Positions 1 to 9,017 of a stretch of 36,679 nt of DNA are shown here, piece after piece. The DNA comes from an uncultured Lachnospiraceae bacterium. Its GTDB lineage: Bacteria; Bacillota; Clostridia; Lachnospirales; Lachnospiraceae. A program made the position numbers and the translations under genes. The stretch spans positions 1 to 36,679 of the forward strand of contig CAJTMB010000029.1 of assembly GCA_910577105.1 (NCBI GenBank), in the 5' to 3' direction. The notes under the pieces are model-generated. The model was not told where the DNA came from and made no database searches. It was given only the letters and a program-made list of their open reading frames with translations. Numbering within the stretch: position 1 is the stretch's first letter; the number at the start of each line of letters is the position of its first letter.

Positions 1-103
1 AGGTTTTAGATATATAGTGTCAATATGTCCTAGCAGTTACTTTTTCATTTAAGGAGGGCTGCTATCCCGGGTGGGAAAACTCATATTTACATTTTGGTCG
101 GCA

Positions 104-187
104 GGCGGCACAAAAAAATTGGCGCACTCCGTTGCACCGGACATTCCCATGGTGCAAAAGTCGTTTGCCAATTTTTTTTGTGCCGCC
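104..187. repeat. Long inverted-repeat hairpin just past a stop codon
   Basis: The arms GGCGGCAC-A7-TTGGC (104-123) and GCCAA-T8-GTGCCGCC (167-187) pair over 20 bp with one extra T. Inside them TTGCACC (132-138) pairs with GGTGCAA (151-157). The hairpin ends 10 bp from the stop codon of the minus-strand gene at 197, so it may end that transcript; a T7 or T8 run lies in the stem on either strand. Its core does not match elements A, B and C elsewhere in the window. Bases 1-103 hold nothing I can identify, although GGCAGGCGG at 101-109 could also pair with CCGCCTGCC at 216-224. Confidence 0.7.
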
Positions 188-196
188 CGGCTGGAG

Positions 197-1111
197 TTAC
201 CGGGAGAATTTCTCCCCGCCTGCCGATTCTTCGTAGATTTCAACTCCGAATAAATCGTAATAATAGTTTTCTACGCCGCCATAGCCCCATTCCCTTATGA
301 CCCCGCTGTTTTCCAGAGCCACAGTCATGGGAACAAATCCCCAGCGGATACCCTCACCATCCAGATACCCGTTTTCACAGGGGGAATGATAGATTCCGTA
401 CTCTCCCCTTTCATAACCAAGCATAAAAACCATATCCCCGTAATTGACATCCGTAAGGGCGCCATACCCTTCCGCCTCAAAATAGGCTTCACTGCTTGAC
501 ATAAACTGTTCGTTCAGGTAAGCTGTCACTTCCTTGTCATCCGACATAAGCTGCGTGAGATACTCCGTCGCTTCCGCACAGTACAACTCCGCCTGGTAAA
601 TGATATATTCACCGGCATCAATCCTGAGGGTAAGGTCGAACGTTTCATGGTCGCTGAACCTTATATTCCAAAAAGCCAGTTCTGTATTTTCCGCAGTCCC
701 CCCGCTTAAATTGTAATACTCCGCATATACCACATACTTTTCAATCTCATATGCGGAAATGTCGGGAAGCAGACCGTATTGGATAACGATTCCAAGGGCC
801 TCCCTGACACCTTCCAGCATTTCTTTGTCCGTAACTTCAGTGCCCGATAAATACAGAGTCCTTCCCATTGTATTGTTGCCGTCAAAGGCTTCCATCATCT
901 GCTGAACCCGCTCATAAAGGGTAGTTACCACCGGATTCTTAAAGGAAAAATCTTCCCGCTCCACCGCATGTACCTGATTGAGGTCCTTGCTGTCCACAAA
1001 AACACTGTAAGCCTGCGGCATCAGAAAGGTTGCCAGTACCAGAATCATAATCATGAGGAACCCTATGGCATAGTCTAACAGATTACTGCTTCTCTCCTTT
1101 CTATTTTTCAT
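197..1111 (-). CDS. Membrane-anchored protein of unknown function, third gene of a two-component operon
   Basis: This 304-residue protein is not one I recognise. It opens with a basic stretch (MKNRKERSS) and a single hydrophobic segment at about residues 11-33, followed by about 270 residues that would lie outside the cell. The outer part is acidic and rich in Tyr and Glu, and no catalytic motif stands out. I start it at the ATG at 1109-1111 because GGAGGAGG lies 7 bases upstream; a longer upstream reading lacks a site. The ATG overlaps the TAG stop of the histidine kinase gene, which suggests translational coupling. The position behind a regulator and kinase suggests an accessory or output protein of that system. 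This is inference from context only. The hairpin at 104-187 follows its stop codon. Confidence 0.75.
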   Translation of the reverse strand: MKNRKERSSNLLDYAIGFLMIMILVLATFLMPQAYSVFVDSKDLNQVHAVEREDFSFKNPVVTTLYERVQQMMEAFDGNNTMGRTLYLSGTEVTDKEMLEGVREALGIVIQYGLLPDISAYEIEKYVVYAEYYNLSGGTAENTELAFWNIRFSDHETFDLTLRIDAGEYIIYQAELYCAEATEYLTQLMSDDKEVTAYLNEQFMSSSEAYFEAEGYGALTDVNYGDMVFMLGYERGEYGIYHSPCENGYLDGEGIRWGFVPMTVALENSGVIREWGYGGVENYYYDLFGVEIYEESAGGEKFSR

Positions 1112-2519
1112 CCGGCACCTCCTCCGTGCGGAAAACCACCCATACGGATGTGCCTTCCCCCTCTTTACTGGTAATATACCATTTGGCATTGTGCACTTCC
1201 ACGATACGGCTGCAAAGGGTCATGCCCAGCCCTGCCCCGCCCTCCCTGCGTGAACGGGATTTGTCCACCATATAAAAAGCCTCTGTAATTTTGTCGATTT
1301 CCTCCTTCGGCATACCACAGCCGTTGTCCTTTATCAGAAACTCATATCCCTCCTCGGTATTCTGTCCTTCTACCCAGATTTCCCCGCCGTCCTGCAAAGC
1401 CTTACGGGCATTGTCAACGAGATTGGAAAAAAGGGAAATCAGCAAATCATGTTCGCCGGACAATTTTCCCTCCCCCACATTGAAATGGCAGGTAATATTT
1501 TTCTTCTCCAAAGCCTTGGAAACTACAAGCTTTACTTCTTCCATCAGTTCCACTGCCGAAATTTCCTTAAACTGGTATTCCTGGTTTTCCGTCACAATCA
1601 GCTCCAACAGCTTAAAGGACAGGCTTTCCAGCCTTTTTCCCTGAGAAAAAATATAACTTGCGGCTTCCATGGTTTCTTCTTTGTCCATATCCATGGTACG
1701 GAGCATTTCCGCATAACCGATAATGGAGGTAAGCGGCGTTTTTAACTCGTGGGCAAAGGACGCCGTAAAATCCTCCTGTTTTCTGGCTGCATTTGTCAAT
1801 TCATCCATCTTCTGATTCAGGTTATCTGCCATCAGATTAAAGTCATGCGCCAGAGTCCCGATTTCATCTTCCGCCGTAATCCGGGCACGCACATCGTACT
1901 CTCCTTTGGCAAACTGCCTGGTTGTGGAGGACAACTCCACTACGGAACGTGTTAAAAACCGCGACAAAACAAACACTACCACACCGGTTGCCGCAATAAG
2001 GGCAAGCATAACTACACGGTACTGGTCATAAAAACTGTCACGTTCCTCATATAATTCCGTAATATCTTTGGAACTTTCCAGATAATACGTTTTTCCGCTC
2101 ATCACACTCTTACACACGAAAATCAGATACTTTTTTTCCCCCGACTCCATAACCTGATAGACACAGTCACTGTCCTCCAGCATTTCCATCAGCCTGTGCT
2201 CCAGTCTTTCTTCCCTGCTTTCGTAGATGAGATTCTGCATCCCCCTGTAAAGCTTATAGGAATACTCCAGGTTATCCAGATTACTTATCACAGATTCTGC
2301 CAAATCCCTTACTATTTTTTCTGTCCTGTAGTTGTCCGACAGAGAGTTCATGTTAACCTCAAATGCCATTTGAAACATCCTGTTTTCCCGATTCCCTTCT
2401 TCAATTTCTTTTTCAAGGGAATTATGGAAGCTCTGGGTAATCAGCCAGATGCCGAACAGGCTGAATACCACTGTAAGCAAAGCCGTAAATGCAAAAAAGA
2501 TTTTCCAAAAAAATTTCAT
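1101..2519 (-). CDS. Membrane sensor histidine kinase
   Basis: The 472-residue protein has the full layout of a membrane sensor kinase. A first transmembrane segment (about 8-28) is followed by an extracellular sensor of about 135 residues, a second segment (about 168-188) and a HAMP linker (about 188-240). The dimerisation and phosphoacceptor helix contains FAHELKTPLTS with His257. The ATPase domain shows NLVDNARKAL (N box, 367-375), DNGCGMP (398-404) and GGAGLGM (427-433). It should phosphorylate the OmpR-type regulator encoded just upstream, 13 bp away. The signal cannot be read from the sequence. The last bases overlap the start of the unknown membrane protein gene. Confidence 0.93.
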   Translation of the reverse strand: MKFFWKIFFAFTALLTVVFSLFGIWLITQSFHNSLEKEIEEGNRENRMFQMAFEVNMNSLSDNYRTEKIVRDLAESVISNLDNLEYSYKLYRGMQNLIYESREERLEHRLMEMLEDSDCVYQVMESGEKKYLIFVCKSVMSGKTYYLESSKDITELYEERDSFYDQYRVVMLALIAATGVVVFVLSRFLTRSVVELSSTTRQFAKGEYDVRARITAEDEIGTLAHDFNLMADNLNQKMDELTNAARKQEDFTASFAHELKTPLTSIIGYAEMLRTMDMDKEETMEAASYIFSQGKRLESLSFKLLELIVTENQEYQFKEISAVELMEEVKLVVSKALEKKNITCHFNVGEGKLSGEHDLLISLFSNLVDNARKALQDGGEIWVEGQNTEEGYEFLIKDNGCGMPKEEIDKITEAFYMVDKSRSRREGGAGLGMTLCSRIVEVHNAKWYITSKEGEGTSVWVVFRTEEVPDEK

Positions 2520-2532
2520 CTGCCCTCCTTAA

Positions 2533-3186
2533 TCAGGCTTCCAGACGGTATCCTACCTTATACACCGCCACAATTTTGTCTTCCCAATGCAGCTTCTTTT
2601 TCAGACGCTGCACATGCAAATCCACTGTCCTGCTCTCTCCCATATACTCGCTTTCCCATACATTTTCATAGATGGTGTCCCGGTAAAGGGCAATATTTTT
2701 ATTTCTGATAAACAAGAGAAGCAGCTCAAACTCTTTTAATGTCAGCGTGACTTGTTCCCCGTTCTGCATCACTACGCGGGAATCCACATCCACTTCTATA
2801 TCCAGAATCTTGATAATCCGTTCCGCTTTGTTGTACCTGCGAAGTACGGCCTCCACCCTCGCAAGCAGCTCCACAATCTCAAAGGGTTTGGAAATGTAAT
2901 CATCCGCACCTTTTTTCAGTCCCTTGACCTTATTTTCCACCGTACCCATGGCTGTAATGAAAATCACGGGAATATCCAGGCTCTGGGCATACTCTAAAAG
3001 CTCATACCCATTGATTTTGGGTAGCATGATATCTAAAAGAATCAAATCAAAGCTGCCACCGGCCATCATGTCTGCCGCTTCTTTGCCGTCGAAGGCACAC
3101 CGGCATTGATAACCTGCCTTTACCAAATTCATGCGTATGAGATTGGAAATAGGTTCCTCATCTTCCACAATTAATATCTTTATCAT
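2533..3186 (-). CDS. OmpR/PhoB-family response regulator
   Basis: The 217-residue protein has a receiver domain (about 1-118) with the acidic pair in VEDEE, phosphoacceptor Asp52 in LILLDIMLP, the Thr of FITA and the Lys of SKPF. A winged-helix domain follows, with the typical SRTVDLHVQRLKKKL recognition region. It is a DNA-binding regulator paired with the kinase 13 bp downstream. The start is taken at MIKILIVEDE. A start four codons earlier (MGRK) lies close behind AGGAAAGG and cannot be excluded; a still longer reading has no family support. Confidence 0.92.
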   Translation of the reverse strand: MIKILIVEDEEPISNLIRMNLVKAGYQCRCAFDGKEAADMMAGGSFDLILLDIMLPKINGYELLEYAQSLDIPVIFITAMGTVENKVKGLKKGADDYISKPFEIVELLARVEAVLRRYNKAERIIKILDIEVDVDSRVVMQNGEQVTLTLKEFELLLLFIRNKNIALYRDTIYENVWESEYMGESRTVDLHVQRLKKKLHWEDKIVAVYKVGYRLEA

Positions 3187-3320
3187 TTTTCTACCCATGC
3201 CTTTCCTGCATGAGCCCTTCCCATGCGGGAACAGGCCCAAATACGTCAAGTTGAAAGTGCTTTTCTTTCAACCTTCCCACCTTCCTGTCCAGTATGGGAG
3301 CGCCATGTATCCAAATTGCA
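3187..3320. other. Intergenic gap with a small hairpin
   Basis: This 134-bp gap separates the holA stop from the response regulator start. GTTGAAAG (3250-3257) and CTTTCAAC (3265-3272) form an 8-bp hairpin with a 7-base loop and no T tail. TTCCC-GCA-TGGGAA forms a second, smaller hairpin nearer the regulator. A promoter for the regulator operon should lie here, but no convincing -35/-10 pair is visible. Confidence 0.4.
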
Positions 3321-4292
3321 TCACAACACTGAAATTATCAGCAGCTCCACACTCATGGTATCGTTCAGACGGCCTGTTTTTACCGCTTCTTCCGCTTCCA
3401 CACACCGTTCCACCGCACGCTTCAATTCTTTTTCCTTAAATTTGGCTGCCTGCCTGACATACTTTCCCGCCACAAACCCCGGCAGTCCTGCCTTTTCTCC
3501 AATGGATTTATTGTCAAAACCTTTGTTTTTTAATTGCTTAACCTGCAGCAGGGTATTGCACTGCCTCGCTATCAGAAACAAAATCCGCATGGGCGGCTCC
3601 TTCAGGGCCAGAAGGTCATAATAGAGCGTCAATGCTTCCTTGGTTTTTCCGTTCCCGATGGCTTCCACCATGTCAAAAATACGGCTGCTGATACGGGTGG
3701 TACAAATCATGTCCACGTCCTCTTTTTCCACCACGTCCCTGTCCATACAGTAGCAGACCAGTTTTTCCAGTTCCAGACGGATATTGCTCATATCCGTCCC
3801 GGTTTTTTCCAGAAAATATTCCGCGCAGTCTTCTGTAATCCGCTTTCCTTCTTTTTTAAGAAGACCGCCTATCCAGCGTTTGAGCGTCCGCTCATCCTGT
3901 ACGGCAAATTCCACCGCACGGCCCGTCTGCTGCACCAGCTTAAACAGCCTGCCGCGTTTATCTGTCTCTCTTTCCGCAAAAATAAAGAAAGCCGTGGGAG
4001 CGGGATTTGCCAGATAATCCGCCAGTTTTTCCCCGCCGGACTTAAACAGGCCCGTATTTTCCAGCACAATAATACGCCTCTCTGCAAAGAAAGGCATGGT
4101 TTCGGCAAGGTCAATCAACTCATTTAAGTTGACATCCTTTCCTTCCATGTAATGCATATTCATGGAATCCTCTCCTCCCAAAGCAGCCGCAAGCTTTTCC
4201 TTGTACTGCTTCAACAGATAGGCTTCCTCACCATATAAAAGATACATCTGCCTGAATTGTCCGCTTGTGATATCCTCGTTTATCCGCTGCAA
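3321..4292 (-). CDS. holA: DNA polymerase III delta subunit
   Basis: The 323-residue protein matches the clamp-loader delta subunit, which opens the sliding clamp and loads it on primed DNA. The N-terminal region has the family pattern MYLLYGEEAYLLKQYKEKL, the middle holds LADYLANPAPTAFFIFAERETDKRGRLFK, and the C-terminal helical collar has RIFDMVEAIGNGKTKEAL and IARQCNTLLQVKQLKNKG. Length is close to the usual 330-345. The start codon is TTG (4290-4292); GGAAAGGA lies 6 bases upstream and supports it. It follows comEC, as in many Firmicutes. A sigma-A-type promoter at 4370-4398, reaching into the end of comEC, can drive it separately. Confidence 0.93.
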   Translation of the reverse strand: MQRINEDITSGQFRQMYLLYGEEAYLLKQYKEKLAAALGGEDSMNMHYMEGKDVNLNELIDLAETMPFFAERRIIVLENTGLFKSGGEKLADYLANPAPTAFFIFAERETDKRGRLFKLVQQTGRAVEFAVQDERTLKRWIGGLLKKEGKRITEDCAEYFLEKTGTDMSNIRLELEKLVCYCMDRDVVEKEDVDMICTTRISSRIFDMVEAIGNGKTKEALTLYYDLLALKEPPMRILFLIARQCNTLLQVKQLKNKGFDNKSIGEKAGLPGFVAGKYVRQAAKFKEKELKRAVERCVEAEEAVKTGRLNDTMSVELLIISVL

Positions 4293-4369
4293 ATCTGTTC
4301 CTTTCCGGTAAAACCGTCTTCAATTTATGATGGATGGCCATTCGGCCGCTTCCTTTATAAAACAAGGTC

Positions 4370-4398
4370 AGTATATCATAATTTCAGTACTGCTTCAA
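4370..4398 (-). promoter_or_regulatory. Sigma-A-type promoter for holA
   Basis: On the minus strand, -35 TTGAAG (4393-4398) is 17 bases from -10 TATACT (4370-4375). The -35 lies inside the last codons of comEC. The predicted leader is about 70 nt and includes a small GGCC-GAAT-GGCC hairpin. Confidence 0.55.
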
Positions 4399-6549
4399 CA
4401 CCCTGCCGTCCGTCCCAAACATGACTGCCCCTTCAACACCCGTCACAAGGATATCGCAGTCTTTTTCAGAAAGTCTCTCCCATAACGCCTTATGGGGATG
4501 ACCGTAACGATTATCCCTGCCACAGGAAATTACTGCTATTTTCGGGGAAAGCTGCTGCAAAAAGGCTTCTTTGGTCCCGCCATCGGAGCCGTGGTGTGCG
4601 ACCTTTAAAACGGTCAGCCGCCCTATCCTTTCCTCATCCAGTTTTTTCACAAGGGCCTCCTCCCCTTGTCCCTCTATATCTCCTGTAAGAAGCATGGAAA
4701 ACTTTCCGTAGGAAAGATATATCACCTCTGAACAGGCATTGGATTCCCTCCATGTAAAGTCTGCCGCCGGGTGCAGGCATACCGCATGTACGCCGCCGCT
4801 TTCCCATTTTGTCCCCGCCTGCAGCCACAAAACGGGAATCCCCCTCTGCTCTGCCAGCATCAGGATATTGCCGAACCCTTCCCCTTCTGTTTCCTTTGCC
4901 GTAACAGGAAGCGCCAGAAGTTTTATCTCCACCTTTTTGCGCTGCAAGAGTTCTGCCACGCCGTTTATATGGTCATTGTCACCATGGCTTAGGAAAACCA
5001 TGTCCAGTGTTTTAATGCCCCTGCTCTTTAAAAAGGGCTCTATCCTGTATGTTCCCACCTTATTTACGCTCGAACTTCCGCCGTCAAAAAGCCATGTGTT
5101 CCCATCAGGCAGTTCCACGCAGATGCAGTCCCCCTGTCCTACGTCCAGAAAAGTGACGGTAAGCCTGCCTCCCGTTTTGATACAAAGCAGCAGCGCCGCG
5201 CCTATCATCAACCCTATCCTGTGCCTGCAACGTATTTTTCCCATAAACAGCGCAACAGTTATAAGCAGGACATAAGCTGCTATCTGCCATGCCCCGGGCT
5301 TTCCGGGATTCCAGAGGTTTCCCGGCAATTTTTGCAAAAGACGGCTGCCCTGCGAATAGAAGCCGAGAATCATGTGTATCAAGGATACAGGGATGCCTGC
5401 AAGTCCCGGAAAAACAAAAAACAATACAAGCGCCGCCATTCCCAGAACAAGCAAAAAGCCCGCAAGAGGGAGGACTGCCAGATTAAAAACAGGCGCATAC
5501 AAGGAAACTTCAAAATAAGTATATAGCTGCACCGGAAGGGTAAACAGCATGACGGCAAGCGAAGTCAGAAACAAATCGAGTACACGCGGCGCTTTTTTAT
5601 CAGGCGGCGCAAGCATCGGCCTGCACACTCCTACAGCCAGCACAGAGAGAAAAGAAAGCTGGAAACCGGAATATGTCAGGTACAGGGGCTGCTCCACAAC
5701 CATCATAAGCGCACAAACCGAAAGCGCCGTTGCCATATCGTAGGTTCTGCCCAGACATTCGGCAAAGAGACGCATGGTAAACATAAAAAGCGCCCTTATC
5801 ACCGAAACAGGCATTCCCACCATCCCGCCATACAAAAGCATAACCACAGTGCAGATAACGGCTGCGGGGAACGTCTTTGGGCAAAGTTTCCTCAATATCC
5901 TGTAAAGCCCCATTCCCAACAGGGTCACATGCAGTCCTGAGATTGCGAGGATATGCACAATCCCGGCTTCTTTATACAAAGTCTTTATTTCTTCCCCCAG
6001 AGATGCCTTTTCACCCAACAGCATTGTTTTTAATATGGCGGCATCCTCCGGTAACAGCAGCCTCTCAAAAACCTTACCCAATGCATTCCTGCACTGCCAG
6101 AGTCCTTCTTTTACAGTATCCCTCCCTCCGTCGGTTTTAATCAGTTCCCCCCTGCTTATCCGTGCAGAAATGCCAAGAACGGCATAATACTTCTTTGCAT
6201 CGAACTGTCCCGGATTTGACGCTTCCTCATATTCCGTCAGAATGCCCTTTACCGTAATAATGCTTCCTATATATGGCTCAGAAGCGTCTTTCAGGGTACA
6301 TATGAAATTGTCTTTATATGGAATTTGCTGATTTGAATCAGATAATAAGAGATGCTTTGTTTCTATATAGAAAATGAGTGTAGGGGACTGTTCCCCCTTC
6401 TTCCATTCTTTGGCGTAGACCCGGCCCGTAAGGCATACTTCTTTTCCGGCTGTTTCCCCGTAGGAGAAACAAGCCAAAGGAAAAACAAGCAGCCTCAGCG
6501 ACACACACAATACAACAGCCAGGCACGCCGCAAATAAAGGTCTTTTCAT
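4384..6549 (-). CDS. comEC: ComEC/Rec2 DNA-uptake channel protein
   Basis: The 721-residue protein has the standard ComEC layout. There is an N-terminal membrane anchor with an OB-like domain (DUF4131, about 1-130), then a multi-span competence domain carrying LAISGLHVTLLG and GMVGMPVSVIRALFM, and a metallo-beta-lactamase-like domain from about residue 465. That domain shows DVGQGDC, LSHGDNDHINGV, LLTGDIEG and KVAHHGSDG, so the metal ligands of the proposed nuclease are intact. ComEC forms the inner-membrane channel for single-stranded DNA during transformation. The gene looks complete. It lies 31 bp after the GerMN lipoprotein gene and is separated from comEA by three genes. Whether the organism is naturally competent cannot be judged from this. 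Confidence 0.95.
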   Translation of the reverse strand: MKRPLFAACLAVVLCVSLRLLVFPLACFSYGETAGKEVCLTGRVYAKEWKKGEQSPTLIFYIETKHLLLSDSNQQIPYKDNFICTLKDASEPYIGSIITVKGILTEYEEASNPGQFDAKKYYAVLGISARISRGELIKTDGGRDTVKEGLWQCRNALGKVFERLLLPEDAAILKTMLLGEKASLGEEIKTLYKEAGIVHILAISGLHVTLLGMGLYRILRKLCPKTFPAAVICTVVMLLYGGMVGMPVSVIRALFMFTMRLFAECLGRTYDMATALSVCALMMVVEQPLYLTYSGFQLSFLSVLAVGVCRPMLAPPDKKAPRVLDLFLTSLAVMLFTLPVQLYTYFEVSLYAPVFNLAVLPLAGFLLVLGMAALVLFFVFPGLAGIPVSLIHMILGFYSQGSRLLQKLPGNLWNPGKPGAWQIAAYVLLITVALFMGKIRCRHRIGLMIGAALLLCIKTGGRLTVTFLDVGQGDCICVELPDGNTWLFDGGSSSVNKVGTYRIEPFLKSRGIKTLDMVFLSHGDNDHINGVAELLQRKKVEIKLLALPVTAKETEGEGFGNILMLAEQRGIPVLWLQAGTKWESGGVHAVCLHPAADFTWRESNACSEVIYLSYGKFSMLLTGDIEGQGEEALVKKLDEERIGRLTVLKVAHHGSDGGTKEAFLQQLSPKIAVISCGRDNRYGHPHKALWERLSEKDCDILVTGVEGAVMFGTDGRVLKQY

Positions 6550-6580
6550 AAACGCCTTTCTTTATTCCCGGTTTCGTCCC

Positions 6581-7513
6581 TTAGTCCACCGTAGTAACTA
6601 AATCCAGGTTTCTTTCAAATATCGTGGAAAGACTGACGCTTTCCCTGAACATGATATCCGTTTCCCCGTTGACGGATATCTGCACTTTATTAACCTGTGT
6701 CAGTTCCGCCAGGGAATTCACGATAGAATAGATGGCAACTTCTGATGACACGCTGTAAATCTGCGTCAGGAAGTTTTCATCAAAATTCACATAGCAGATG
6801 CCGTCCTTTACCGAAATACTGAGCACCTTTGTATTGGGGTTTATCGTAGGATACACCACATCCGCCACATCCGATGCCGGACCGGAAAGAAGCTGTTCGA
6901 CCACCAGCTTTTCCATGGAAATATTGGTATTATACGCCATAGTCCTGTTGGTTGCAATCAGCATGGTGCCGTCCGCATTGGCAAAATAAAGCTTCAGCCG
7001 GACTCTTTCATATGCATTGATTTCATCACCTGCGTTGTCTATAAACTGGTCCGCAGACATTAATCCTACCACATTGCCGAGACTGTCATGGAGCTGTCCG
7101 CCCTCCACCGTAATGGCTATATACCTTACTCCCGACACTTGGGAAAAAGTCCTTACCAGAGCCGCCCTTACAAGCACTTCCGTGGTCGCGCTCAGGTTCC
7201 TGTACGCTTCGCTTACATCCAGATACAGTTTCTCACCCTCCATGGAATAAGAAAGCAGTTCAAACCCCATGTTCAACGGTGTTTTATATTCCAGTTTGGA
7301 AGGGGTGAGCTTTAGCTGCTCAACCAGTTCTTCCAGCTGACCCCCGGCGTCCGTTGCCTGCATTTCATAGATTTGCATTTTTACGCAGGTTTCCTCATTA
7401 TTCAAATAATAAATGTGTGCAGTACGTCCCCCGTTTGCCCCGGACCCTCTCCCACAGCCCGCCACCAAAAACAGGCAAAGCAGCAGTACGGTCAACCGTT
7501 TATAAATCTTCAT
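6581..7513 (-). CDS. GerMN-domain lipoprotein
   Basis: The 310-residue protein starts with a lipoprotein signal peptide (MKIYKRLTVLLLCLFLVAGC, lipobox LVAGC), so it should be anchored outside the membrane. Two GerMN-like units follow. The first is about 30-165, with LVEQLKLTP, GEKLYLDVSEAYRN and VRYIAITVEG. The second is about 180-300, with VVEQLLSGP, KDGICYVNFDENFL and VNKVQISVNGE. GerMN domains occur in spore-germination and sporulation lipoproteins and in lipoproteins coupled to essential sensor kinases. I choose the ATG at 7511-7513 because GGAGG lies 5 bases upstream. It is 19 bp behind the histidine kinase gene, so it may modulate that kinase. This role is inferred. Confidence 0.87.
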   Translation of the reverse strand: MKIYKRLTVLLLCLFLVAGCGRGSGANGGRTAHIYYLNNEETCVKMQIYEMQATDAGGQLEELVEQLKLTPSKLEYKTPLNMGFELLSYSMEGEKLYLDVSEAYRNLSATTEVLVRAALVRTFSQVSGVRYIAITVEGGQLHDSLGNVVGLMSADQFIDNAGDEINAYERVRLKLYFANADGTMLIATNRTMAYNTNISMEKLVVEQLLSGPASDVADVVYPTINPNTKVLSISVKDGICYVNFDENFLTQIYSVSSEVAIYSIVNSLAELTQVNKVQISVNGETDIMFRESVSLSTIFERNLDLVTTVD

Positions 7514-7532
7514 TCCAACCTCCACAATTCCG

Positions 7533-9008
7533 CTATACGGCAATATGACTCAAGGGTATCTTAACTAAAAATGTTGTACCCTCGCCCTCCAGACTTGTAA
7601 CGGTTATGGAACCCCTGTGCATCAGCACGGCGCTTCTCGTGATGGCAAGCCCAAGCCCGGTGCCGCCGATTTCCCTTGAATGGGATTTGTCCACACGGTA
7701 AAACCGTTCATAGATATGCTCAAGGGATTCCTCCGGAATGCCAATTCCCGTATCCTCCACCTCAAGGGAAAACATCTGGTGGTCGGCATCCAGCGTTACT
7801 TTCACAAATCCAAGTTCCCTGTTGTACTTGATTGCATTTTCCACAAGGTTGGATATAATCAAGGTCATCTTTACCTCATCCACCTCCGCCGTCACCGGCC
7901 GGATGCTTTCAAAAACAAGTTCCACATCCTTTTTTCTGGCAATGGGCCTTAACCGTTTTAAAATCAACTCCGTCAGTTCATTGATATTGACCGAACTGAT
8001 ATTTAACCCCGCCACCTTCTTATCCATCCTGACCAATGCCAGAAGGTCTGTTATAATCTGATTTTCCCTGTCAATTTCCGCCGTAATGTCCCCCATAAAT
8101 TCCTGATACATTTCCACCGGGGCATCAGGCTGGGAAAGCAGGGAATCCGCCAGCACCTTCATGGAAGCCAGCGGCGTTTTCAGTTCATGGGAAACGTTGG
8201 CTACAAATTCCTGACGGGAATCATCCAAAACCTTCATTCTTCCGAGTACCTGGTTAAACGCATCCACAATATGCATGGTTTCCAGATAATCCGGCACGGA
8301 AATGCTCTCATCCTTATATCCCGCTTTTACTTCATTGATAGCCTGGGTAACCCGTGCAAAAGGCCGCGTCAACACATCGGAAAGCACAATGGCAATACCG
8401 ATAATCACCATAATCATCAGTGTTTCCAATATAATGGCCCTTCTGCTTAAGATATCCATGGTCGCAATGATGCTGTCGGTGGAAATGCTGGTAAGCATTA
8501 CCCCCCTCACCACGCTCTTTTCTACCTCTCCCTCATCCGTCATCAGCTTGATGGTTTCCGTAATCGGCGTTGTCATCTCAATGTAACCATGTTCACTGTC
8601 ATAATTGGACAGGCTTTCACCCCCAAAGGATTTGATAACCTCTTCGGATATGATAATCTTGCCTTCACTGATGGTATAAGTATCCTTTACAACTTTGAAA
8701 TTGCCTCCGATAATGAGCACACGCCCATCATAAAGATTGGACAACATGTCCAGTTCCGCGCCAATGACCTCGGAAGAGTTGTCCTGCAGATAACTGTAAG
8801 TAATCAGATGATTCGCCAAAATCCGAAGCTGCGTCTGCACCGTGCTTGTCCGCAGCGCCACCGCACGCTCCTCATAATTTTCCATAATACCGTGACGCAT
8901 CAGCACACTGGGAATCACTCCCACTACCAGAATGATAAGGAATATCCTCGCCCGAAGACTGCGTAAAATTTTAAAGTGTCCCAGAATGCTTTTTAATTTG
9001 AACTGCAT
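7533..9008 (-). CDS. Membrane sensor histidine kinase, WalK/PhoR-like
   Basis: The 491-residue kinase has a transmembrane segment (about 21-38), an extracellular sensor domain of about 150 residues, a second segment (about 190-210), and a HAMP domain (about 208-262). NVSHELKTPLASMKVLADS holds phosphoacceptor His274. The ATPase domain has NLVENAIKYN, DTGIGIP and GGTGLGL, and ends in LVKIPL. The nearest familiar group is the PhoR/WalK/VicK type. It is 9 bp downstream of its response regulator gene, with the GerMN lipoprotein next. The ribosome site is AAGGATAGAT before ATG. Confidence 0.93.
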   Translation of the reverse strand: MQFKLKSILGHFKILRSLRARIFLIILVVGVIPSVLMRHGIMENYEERAVALRTSTVQTQLRILANHLITYSYLQDNSSEVIGAELDMLSNLYDGRVLIIGGNFKVVKDTYTISEGKIIISEEVIKSFGGESLSNYDSEHGYIEMTTPITETIKLMTDEGEVEKSVVRGVMLTSISTDSIIATMDILSRRAIILETLMIMVIIGIAIVLSDVLTRPFARVTQAINEVKAGYKDESISVPDYLETMHIVDAFNQVLGRMKVLDDSRQEFVANVSHELKTPLASMKVLADSLLSQPDAPVEMYQEFMGDITAEIDRENQIITDLLALVRMDKKVAGLNISSVNINELTELILKRLRPIARKKDVELVFESIRPVTAEVDEVKMTLIISNLVENAIKYNRELGFVKVTLDADHQMFSLEVEDTGIGIPEESLEHIYERFYRVDKSHSREIGGTGLGLAITRSAVLMHRGSITVTSLEGEGTTFLVKIPLSHIAV

Positions 9009-9017
9009 ATCTATCCT

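Noticed and set aside
1291..1745. Plus-strand open frames opposite the histidine kinase gene
   Set aside because: They are antisense shadows of a clear kinase with all motifs intact. The same reasoning removes similar frames opposite other genes.
3250..3272. Terminator of the unit ending in holA
   Set aside because: The 8-bp hairpin has no T tail on the minus strand, so I left it as an unassigned hairpin.
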